From assembly GCA_051889975.1 (NCBI GenBank), contig JBJFDJ010000048.1, positions 1 to 19,377 of the forward strand: DNA of 19,377 nucleotides, written 5' to 3'. The notes below the pieces were generated by a model. It saw nothing but the letters and a program-made list of their open reading frames with translations, searched no databases and had not been told where the DNA came from. Positions 14,102 through 19,377 of this stretch are shown here, piece by piece. The stretch comes from UBA9845 sp051889975. Lineage in GTDB: Bacteria; Bacillota; Clostridia; Christensenellales; UBA1242. Within the stretch, counting starts at the first letter, position 1. Each line of letters begins with the position of its first letter. A program made the position numbers and the translations under genes.

Positions 14102-15544
14102 CTAACTAAAAAATTTTTGCTTTTTTTGTCGTGCCAAATTGCTACTTAATTTGTTTTTAAAAGAGAGCAACTCACTTTTAACTTGATTGCTCTCTTTTTT
14201 GTCATCTAAATTCATTATGTAATATCTTAACTCATCCAAACAGTGGTCGTCTTTTTTTATTGGAATGTCATCATCTCCCCAAAAATAACTTTTGATTTCT
14301 CGTATCAAATTAGGGCAGTTTTTAAAGATGAACAACCTGCGTTCTCCACCTGCATCACAGATGTATCGCTTAACTTTTTGTATGCCAACAAGCAAATCTT
14401 TTTTTACCTTTGGATTGGTCAAAATATCATTTTCATAAAACAGGTCAACAACACTTTTTTGACTTGCCAAAGTCTTTTGCAATCCGGCACTGTCAATAAG
14501 TGCTTCTAACTTGCCATTTTTTGTCTTCCAGTTAAGCCGTTTTGCAATTTGTTTTATGCAATTTGCGTGATACTCTATTGTTTGATTTTCGGCATAGTGT
14601 TCTGCCACAACAAAGATGTTGCCATCATAATCTCTGCAATAAAAGTGGCAACTAAGCGCATTCCTAAACCCCGGGTCAATGCTGATCATATCTTGATAAT
14701 CTTGTGGCACATCAAACGGTTCAACAACATTTTGTGTTTCATCAAAATTGTTGTAAACCACTCCACCACTAAAAGTAAACTTGCCATTGCAACGAGCATC
14801 CAACTCTTCGGCACTCATTTCACTCATAAGTTTTTTAACTTCGGTTTGATTTAAAAATGGGTTGTCTTGCCATGTGATATTTTCATACCAAATTTCATCA
14901 TCTTTTTTGCTGTTTAAGTAAATTTCGTTATATACCCAAGTTAAGCCTTTAAGTGGCGTCATCGTGCCAAAAATTTCGCCACAACGATCCAAAACACGCA
15001 TTTTGCACTCAAGGTAAATATCATAAGGTGGTTCTTCATCAAACCACACAAAATCTAAACTTGTGCCCTGAAATTTCTCTCTACCTTGGTCGCAACTTTT
15101 AAAGCCAAGCGTTGATATTCCACCAAACACATTTTTTATGTAAATTTTGTCAATTATTCCACTTGATGGGCTGTCTTTTTTGCCACTTAACATAACAATT
15201 TCTTGTATCCAGTCGGGGTTTAAATAAGATAGTATTTTGCTTTGCGCAACATCTCGCTGAACTTGTGTTGACAGCGACACTGCCCACCCACAAACATCTT
15301 TTTTGTTTTGCTTAAAAGGATGAATGCCTCGTAACAGCCAAATAGTTTCAACTGCTCCACACTCTGTTTTGCCAGTTCTGTTCCCACCAAACACCCACCT
15401 ATTTTTTTTGTTGCATTTGTGAAAGTCCAACTGCTTTTGATGAACTTTTTTGCCAGTGTTATATCTTAAAAGCCTGTTGTTGTTATATCTTCTGTTGACT
15501 TCTTGTGAAAGTTTTTGTAATGTGTATTTTAAATTGTGTTTCAT
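14102..15544 (-). CDS. terL: Phage terminase large subunit (ATPase and nuclease)
   Basis: A 480-aa DNA-packaging motor protein. The N-terminal ATPase has Walker A GGNRTGKT (53-60), Walker B FVWFDEEP (165-172) with catalytic acid at 169-171, and coupling motif GTMTP (193-197). The C-terminal RNase-H-like nuclease has acids in SIDPG (Asp290), DSAG (Asp351) and HCLDELRYY (Asp436). All expected catalytic residues are present and the length is normal, so it looks functional. It translocates DNA into procapsids through the portal and cuts it. The ribosome-binding site is weak (GGGTTAATTT). It is the first gene of the cluster and faces away from the forward gene at 15635; the 90 bases between contain TATAAT-like sequences on both strands but no clear -35 for terL. 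No HTH small terminase precedes it. Confidence 0.95.
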   Translation of the reverse strand: MKHNLKYTLQKLSQEVNRRYNNNRLLRYNTGKKVHQKQLDFHKCNKKNRWVFGGNRTGKTECGAVETIWLLRGIHPFKQNKKDVCGWAVSLSTQVQRDVAQSKILSYLNPDWIQEIVMLSGKKDSPSSGIIDKIYIKNVFGGISTLGFKSCDQGREKFQGTSLDFVWFDEEPPYDIYLECKMRVLDRCGEIFGTMTPLKGLTWVYNEIYLNSKKDDEIWYENITWQDNPFLNQTEVKKLMSEMSAEELDARCNGKFTFSGGVVYNNFDETQNVVEPFDVPQDYQDMISIDPGFRNALSCHFYCRDYDGNIFVVAEHYAENQTIEYHANCIKQIAKRLNWKTKNGKLEALIDSAGLQKTLASQKSVVDLFYENDILTNPKVKKDLLVGIQKVKRYICDAGGERRLFIFKNCPNLIREIKSYFWGDDDIPIKKDDHCLDELRYYIMNLDDKKESNQVKSELLSFKNKLSSNLARQKKQKFFS

Positions 15545-15634
15545 AAATTAACCCAAACAAAGCAATAATTTTTTTTATTTTGAATGCATATTTTTTATTA
15601 TAATAACTATTAAATTGATAATAATATATTATAA
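15545..15634. promoter_or_regulatory. Divergent spacer at the right edge of the phage cluster
   Basis: This 90-base, almost entirely A/T spacer separates terL (reverse) from the secreted SH3-like gene (forward). TATAAT occurs on the forward strand at 15599-15604 and ATTATA overlaps it at 15597-15602, so a divergent promoter pair is possible, but no good -35 hexamer is visible for either. There is no ribosome-binding site before the forward ATG. Nothing here matches the 41-bp repeat at the other edge of the cluster. Confidence 0.35.
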
Positions 15635-16387
15635 ATGAAAAAATTTTTGACGATTTGCACCGTGTTTTTGTTTATATTTATAAGCATATTTGTTGTTAAG
15701 CAAACACAGACAAAAGTGGCAAGCACAGTTGCAACAAGTGGCTATGCGCAAATAACAACAAACGATTGTTATCTGTTAAAAAACAACAGTTTAGATAGCA
15801 AATATTTTTTGCTGGAACAAAGTTATTTTGTAAAAGTGACCCAAGATTACGACAATGTTTTTTACAAAGTTAGTTATCTTGATTTTGAAGGTTTTGTTGA
15901 AAAAAGCAAGGTTAGTTTTGTTGAAGAATACCCCGACGTGCCATTTTTGAGTGGAATAAATTTTGATATTTATGGTTTAGGAAATGTTTGCATGAGAAGT
16001 TCACCACAAACAATAAATAACGACAGCAACATTTTGTGCACAATTCCTCAAAGCACAAAAGATTTGCTATATTATGGCAGGATTTCTGGCGAAGAAGTTA
16101 TCGAAGGCTTGGGCAACATTTGGTATTATTGCGCCTATCAAGACGAGCACAACAATGTTTACAAGGGCTATATCTATGCCCCACTAACAAGCAACTTATC
16201 AAACATAACTTCAAGCGACCAAAGTGTAACTTTTGTTAACATCGCTGGGTTTTCGCCCGTTGACAACCTTTTGTATTTAAATCTTTCAACAAAAAATGTG
16301 TTAATTTTAATAACAGCAATTCCTTGCATTGCCATACTTATATTGCTCTTGGTGCCAAGCAAAATTGAGAGCAAAAAAGAAAATTAA
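15635..16387 (+). CDS. Secreted, membrane-anchored SH3-like protein
   Basis: A 250-aa protein with an N-terminal signal peptide (residues 1-30, KKFLTICTVFLFIFISIFVV). Two SH3b-like beta segments lie at about 36-95 (ending FEGFVEKSKV) and 113-185 (GNVCMRSSPQT ... YKGYIYAPL). A C-terminal helix (about 223-244) is followed by basic KIESKKEN on the cytoplasmic side. The layout predicts an extracytoplasmic protein held by its C-terminus, perhaps binding wall peptides or sensing the envelope. No Shine-Dalgarno sequence precedes the ATG. The same architecture occurs in the larger gene at 17246, so the two are probably functionally related. The family is not identified further. Confidence 0.7.
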   Translation: MKKFLTICTVFLFIFISIFVVKQTQTKVASTVATSGYAQITTNDCYLLKNNSLDSKYFLLEQSYFVKVTQDYDNVFYKVSYLDFEGFVEKSKVSFVEEYPDVPFLSGINFDIYGLGNVCMRSSPQTINNDSNILCTIPQSTKDLLYYGRISGEEVIEGLGNIWYYCAYQDEHNNVYKGYIYAPLTSNLSNITSSDQSVTFVNIAGFSPVDNLLYLNLSTKNVLILITAIPCIAILILLLVPSKIESKKEN

Positions 16388-16435
16388 AGCATCACAAATG
16401 CCATAACCAAAATTGCCAGCAAAACTGTTTTTAAC

Positions 16436-16984
16436 TTATCTGTTAAATCCATATGACACCTTTTTGGATTTTATAGAGTTAAGCGCAATTCCAATAAAAT
16501 CAAAACTTTCTGCACTATTTTTTTCGTGCTTTGATTTGCTGTATGTGTTGTAAATCTCCATAACCCAACCCTCATGCTTAAATGTTTCAAAAAGCAAGTT
16601 GCTGTTAAAACCTTGATTTCTTAATTCGGTTGCAAACTCTTCAACCGACTGATTTAATCTTCTAAAAAAGTTTCTGTTAGACATATTTAAAACTTTGCTG
16701 GCAACTTCTGTTTTAACTTTGTCAATATATCTCACAGTTAAAATCCTTGCACTTTTGCCACTGATGTTATTTAACACATTGTCAACAATGACCTTTGTGT
16801 TAATCAAAAATTTTTTCCTTGATATCAAAGATAATATCTTGTCGGCAACAATCATCGTCTGATTGCTGTTAAATGAGCCAATGCCATAATTTAAAACAGT
16901 TTTGTCAATCGCCTCGCAAATTGTTTCTAAATAACTATAAGCGTTAAGGAGTGTTTTACTCCAAATAATTTGTTCGTTTTCCAT
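16436..16984 (-). CDS. Putative sigma-like/HTH regulatory protein
   Basis: A 182-aa mainly helical, soluble protein. The segment RILTVRYIDKVKTEVASKVL followed by NMSNRNFFRRLNQSVEEFA (about residues 90-125) resembles the RY...VA..L..S.R...RRL pattern of sigma region 4 / HTH proteins found in Clostridia. A C-terminal WVMEIYNTYSKSK block follows. I cannot name the family. The ATG at 16984 is supported by GGGGG; a longer start at 17035 would lie inside the -35 box and is rejected. Transcription comes from a consensus promoter at 17006-17035. It is convergent with the SH3 gene (48 bases between stops, no clear terminator) and divergent from the second anchored-protein gene, so it could regulate one or both. 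Confidence 0.6.
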   Translation of the reverse strand: MENEQIIWSKTLLNAYSYLETICEAIDKTVLNYGIGSFNSNQTMIVADKILSLISRKKFLINTKVIVDNVLNNISGKSARILTVRYIDKVKTEVASKVLNMSNRNFFRRLNQSVEEFATELRNQGFNSNLLFETFKHEGWVMEIYNTYSKSKHEKNSAESFDFIGIALNSIKSKKVSYGFNR

Positions 16985-17005
16985 ATTTCCCCCGTTTTTG
17001 TGTTT

Positions 17006-17035
17006 ATTATAATTTAGCAAAATTGCCAATGTCAA
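17006..17035 (-). promoter_or_regulatory. Consensus sigma-A promoter of the HTH/sigma-like gene
   Basis: On the reverse strand TTGACA (17035-17030) and TATAAT (17011-17006) are both perfect hexamers, separated by 18 bp. The start codon is 21 bases past the -10, behind GGGGG. This is the strongest promoter I find in the window. Confidence 0.88.
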
Positions 17036-17048
17036 AGTTTTATGACAT

Positions 17049-17082
17049 AATTTTGTAAAATATTTTATTTTTTTACAAAATT
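17049..17082. promoter_or_regulatory. 12-bp inverted repeat in the divergent intergenic region
   Basis: AATTTTGTAAAA (17049-17060) is the exact complement of TTTTACAAAATT (17071-17082), with 10 bases between. It lies just upstream of the -35 of the reverse gene and about 150 bases ahead of the forward gene. The two-turn spacing of half-sites fits a dimeric repressor or activator operator. There is no T-run appropriate to a terminator of an adjacent gene. Confidence 0.55.
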
Positions 17083-17229
17083 CAACATTTTTTTACATTA
17101 CAAACTGGCAAATTTAATGTTTTTGTCAAACATCCGTTCTATAATACAACTAAAAATATGCCATAAGCGTGTCATATTTTAAATAAAAATCAAAAAATAT
17201 CAAAAATTATGGAAAAACCTTAAACAATT

Positions 17230-17238
17230 TGATATAAT
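17230..17238 (+). promoter_or_regulatory. Extended -10 promoter next to the start of the 510-aa gene
   Basis: TGATATAAT is a perfect extended -10 element, and the ATG follows only seven bases after it. A transcript from here would be leaderless or nearly so. A second TATAAT at 17140-17145 could give a leader of about 95 bases; it has no good -35 and does not supply a ribosome-binding site. Confidence 0.55.
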
Positions 17239-17245
17239 GTAAACT

Positions 17246-18778
17246 ATGAAAATAAAAACATTAAGCATATTTTTAATTTTTTCAATACTCTTTTCCAATT
17301 TGTTTTTGGGCTTTAACGCCAGCAAAACAGTTTTTGCCGAGGAAGTTGAAGAAGAATTTACAATCACAAATTGCATGATGGAGTTAGAAAATATTGATAA
17401 ATATAATTATATAAATATATTTAGTGATAACATAACTTTGCTTTCAACAGAACTAAACAAAATAGTTTTTTGTGGTGGCGAAAGCACAAAAACATTTGAA
17501 AACACCGGCACAAATGATGGTCAAATAATTGCGCCAAAGTTTGTTAAAAAAATTGCTAACGACAAGTTTGCAGTGTATGACATCAACAGAATTCAAATTT
17601 TTGACGCAGATTTTAACTATGTAAAGCGATTTGCCTATATTTATGATGACACGCTCCCACTTGCTCTTGGTGGCATTGTAAGCATAAGCACAGACTATGC
17701 AGGCAACCTTTATATGCTAGACATAACAAACAACTTGGTTTTAAAATTAAATGTTGATGATGATATCATCTACAAAATATCAATAGACGGCACAAACATA
17801 ACTAATAACAGCAAAATCAGTGTGAATGCAAATGGTAGCAAGTTGGCACTAATTAATGTTTTTGAGCAAAATGTTATTTATGACTTAACAAAAAACAGCA
17901 TTGTTGTTTTAAATGACGACAATTATGACGATGCAATTTTTGACTGTATGGACAATTTGTTTTTGTTTAAAAAATCAGGCACATCAACACAAGTAACAAA
18001 GTTTGTTTGCGATGACCTAACAAACACAACAACAAAAACACTAAACTTAACTTATAACTCACTTGATATAGATTTGGAAACAGGAAAATTGTATCTTGTA
18101 AATGAACAAGTTCAATATGCGCAAAACGAAGAGTTTTTTGCCAGTGCAAGCACTCAAATTAGCCCTGTTGACCTAAAAAGCACTTTGCCACATGAAAGTT
18201 TTTTAAATGTTTGCGAAACAAAAAACAGCGCAAAACTATACTCCACTTGCGTTAGTTTTGCCAGCAGTATTGTTTTGCAAGATGGCACAAAAGTGGTTGT
18301 TTTAAAAGATGAAATGCCACAAAACAAAAATATGAGTTATTGCTTGGTTACGCAAAATAACGCCGAATTAACTGGATATATAGAAACTGCAAATCTCAAC
18401 AAAATTGTTAACAGTTTTGAAAAAAAACAATACAAAACAATTTGCCAAAATGTTGATGTGTTGTCATATCCAAGCATAAATGCTGGTGTTGTTAAAACAC
18501 TTAACAATCCAAATGACACAATAACAGTTGTGGGAGATGTTTGCAGTTACCTAGGCAGTAACAATCAAAACTATTTTGAAGTTAAAATAGACGACAAAAT
18601 AGCCTATGTTGAGCAGAAATTTTTGGCAAGAACCGACCTGTATGAAATTGAGCAAATTCAAACAGAGCCCGTGCAGACAAATCAAAATCAATTCATCGCA
18701 CTGGTAATTTCGGTTGTTTGCCTGTTTGTTGTAACCTTGTTTGTTTGCTTTGTCATTGGCAAAAAATCAAAAGAATAA
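17246..18778 (+). CDS. Secreted, membrane-anchored protein with propeller-like and SH3-like regions
   Basis: A 510-aa protein. A signal peptide (about 1-31, cleavage probably after VFA) precedes a stretch (about 45-300) of repeated beta-rich units such as VKKIANDKFAVYDINRIQIFD, IVSISTDYAGNLYMLD and KISVNANGSKLALINV, suggesting an NHL/WD-type propeller. Near 395-465 an SH3b-like segment (ICQNVDVLSYPSINAGVVKTL ... KIAYVEQKFL) follows. A transmembrane helix (about 481-503) and basic KKSKE tail end the protein. The shared plan with the 250-aa neighbour (signal, SH3-like, C-terminal helix, basic tail) suggests a common envelope function. There is no Shine-Dalgarno sequence before the ATG. A strong terminator follows. 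I do not recognise a named family. Confidence 0.75.
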   Translation: MKIKTLSIFLIFSILFSNLFLGFNASKTVFAEEVEEEFTITNCMMELENIDKYNYINIFSDNITLLSTELNKIVFCGGESTKTFENTGTNDGQIIAPKFVKKIANDKFAVYDINRIQIFDADFNYVKRFAYIYDDTLPLALGGIVSISTDYAGNLYMLDITNNLVLKLNVDDDIIYKISIDGTNITNNSKISVNANGSKLALINVFEQNVIYDLTKNSIVVLNDDNYDDAIFDCMDNLFLFKKSGTSTQVTKFVCDDLTNTTTKTLNLTYNSLDIDLETGKLYLVNEQVQYAQNEEFFASASTQISPVDLKSTLPHESFLNVCETKNSAKLYSTCVSFASSIVLQDGTKVVVLKDEMPQNKNMSYCLVTQNNAELTGYIETANLNKIVNSFEKKQYKTICQNVDVLSYPSINAGVVKTLNNPNDTITVVGDVCSYLGSNNQNYFEVKIDDKIAYVEQKFLARTDLYEIEQIQTEPVQTNQNQFIALVISVVCLFVVTLFVCFVIGKKSKE

Positions 18779-19132
18779 AAAACACTTTGGGTTATCAAGT
18801 TTCAAATGCCAACGTAATTTCTTCTTTATATTTTAATACAATTATAATGTGTTTTTATAAAAACTTAAAATTATTTAAATTTTATGTTTTTTTTGTAAAT
18901 TTTAAAAAAACTGCAAAATTTTTGATATTTAAAAATTTAAAAACAAAAAAAAGCTCGCTAAATTTTTAGCGAGTTTTTTAAGACATTTTTTGATAAAAAT
19001 ATTTGTTTTTTAAATTGTTTCTTTAAATTTTTACATTTTTTAAATGCAAAAATTTAAATTGATTGCAATTTTTTTTGTTTTTGCAAAAGTCTCTGTTTTT
19101 GCGCGTCTAAAGACTTTTTGCAAATTGCAAAC
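18779..19132. other. Intergenic region between convergent genes
   Basis: No gene with coding character is visible in these roughly 350 bases. They contain the bidirectional terminator at 18946-18979 and an imperfect inverted repeat at about 19083-19123, in which GCAAAAGTCT faces AGACTTTTTGC. The repeat lacks a T-run on either side and could be a processing or protective 3' structure for the reverse gene at the window edge. The remainder is A/T runs. Confidence 0.55.
18946..18979. terminator. Bidirectional Rho-independent terminator
   Basis: CTCGCTAA (18954-18961) pairs perfectly with TTAGCGAG (18966-18973) over a 4-nt loop. An A-run precedes it and a T-run follows, so it works in both directions. 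It serves the forward anchored-protein gene and probably the reverse gene at the right edge. Confidence 0.9.
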
Positions 19133-19377
19133 CTATCTTGCAAAAGACCTTTTTTTGTTTAAATTTAGCACAATATATTGTTTTTTTGATGACTGCAAAT
19201 CTGCCACTTCAACACCACTGGCAAGTTTTTCTTGCGTTGCTCGTTGTGATGTTTCGGTTGCAATTTCGTCATCTGCTTTTGTTGTTTGTGTTTCTTGTGC
19301 TGGCTCTGCTTCTGCTTTAACTTCTGCTTCTGCTTTAATCTCTACTTGAGCGATTTCGCTTTGTGCGTATGTTAAAT
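19133..19377 (-). CDS. C-terminal end of an unidentified protein (5' part outside window)
   Basis: On the reverse strand the frame is open from the window edge to TAG at 19135-19133, about 80 codons. It reads an Ala/Glu/Lys-rich stretch with a KAEAEVKAEAE repeat, then Gln/Thr-rich sequence and LASGVEVADLQ, and ends QYIVLNLNKKRSFAR. The composition is that of a flexible charged tail, such as those on some ribosomal or translation-associated proteins, but nothing identifies the protein. A forward frame through the same bases is Cys/Ser-rich and looks like its complement. Confidence 0.5.
   Translation of the reverse strand, partial: LTYAQSEIAQVEIKAEAEVKAEAEPAQETQTTKADDEIATETSQRATQEKLASGVEVADLQSSKKQYIVLNLNKKRSFAR

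Noticed and set aside
6305..15544. Complete inducible prophage
   Set aside because: No integrase, repressor, replication, tail fibre or needle, or lysin gene is visible, and bacterial-type genes adjoin both ends within the window.
16985..17035. Longer start for the 182-aa HTH protein
   Set aside because: The extra codons cover the perfect -10 and reach the -35 box; the GGGGG site precedes the ATG at 16984.
19083..19123. Rho-independent terminator for the right-edge gene
   Set aside because: The stem is imperfect with a long loop and no T-run follows in either direction; the clear terminator is at 18946-18979.
19044..19349. Forward-strand 101-aa gene at the right edge
   Set aside because: Its Cys/Ser/Phe-rich translation is typical of the complement of a coding strand; the reverse frame has a more credible charged composition and continues through the window edge.

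Overview
This window is AT-rich bacterial chromosome with Bacillota (Firmicutes) character. It has strong AGGAG/GGGGG ribosome-binding sites, sigma-A-like promoters, a SigK-type sporulation sigma factor cut by the left edge, and an RNase J. The lineage is inferred (an uncultured, probably endospore-forming Clostridia-like organism) because no rRNA or other taxonomic marker is present.

Layout. (1) 1-6013, reverse strand, host genes: the 3'-truncated sigK-like gene; a YwaF/TMEM164-type membrane protein with its own promoter and terminator; RNase J with a long basic, Asn/Gln-rich N-terminal extension; and two unidentified multi-pass membrane proteins just upstream of rnj, probably in one transcript. 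(2) 6305-15544, reverse strand: a compact, apparently intact set of tailed-phage head and packaging genes. In transcription order these are the large terminase, a TerS-like small protein, a small Cys-rich protein, a P22-type portal, a 256-bp gap, scaffold, major capsid protein, a small conserved phage protein, a head-tail connector-like protein, a hub/propeller-like protein, a 58-aa Cys-containing protein, a BhlA-type holin and a phi-LC3-type holin. A terminator follows the last holin. I see no integrase, repressor, replication gene, tail needle or fibre gene, or endolysin. (3) 15545-18979: two forward-strand genes for secreted, SH3-like, C-terminally anchored envelope proteins, with a reverse-strand HTH/sigma-like gene between them under a consensus promoter. 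(4) 19133 to the right edge: the C-terminal end of an unidentified reverse-strand gene.

The most unusual object is at 11512-11587, in the only long gap of the phage cluster (between portal and scaffold). It is a 76-nt, comparatively GC-rich segment that folds on paper into a gap-free cloverleaf: a perfect 12-bp closing stem and three perfect hairpins of 6, 6 and 9 bp, with no unpaired base at the junction. Degenerate direct repeats lie beside it. A second notable feature is a 41-bp tandem repeat at the left edge of the phage cluster, immediately before its terminator.

How the genes work together. The phage set could build and fill a procapsid (terminase, portal, scaffold, capsid, connector) and make membrane lesions (two holin-like proteins), but nothing here encodes a complete tail or a cell-wall hydrolase. 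It may be a remnant, a domesticated particle, a satellite or one part of a split prophage; sequence alone does not decide between these.
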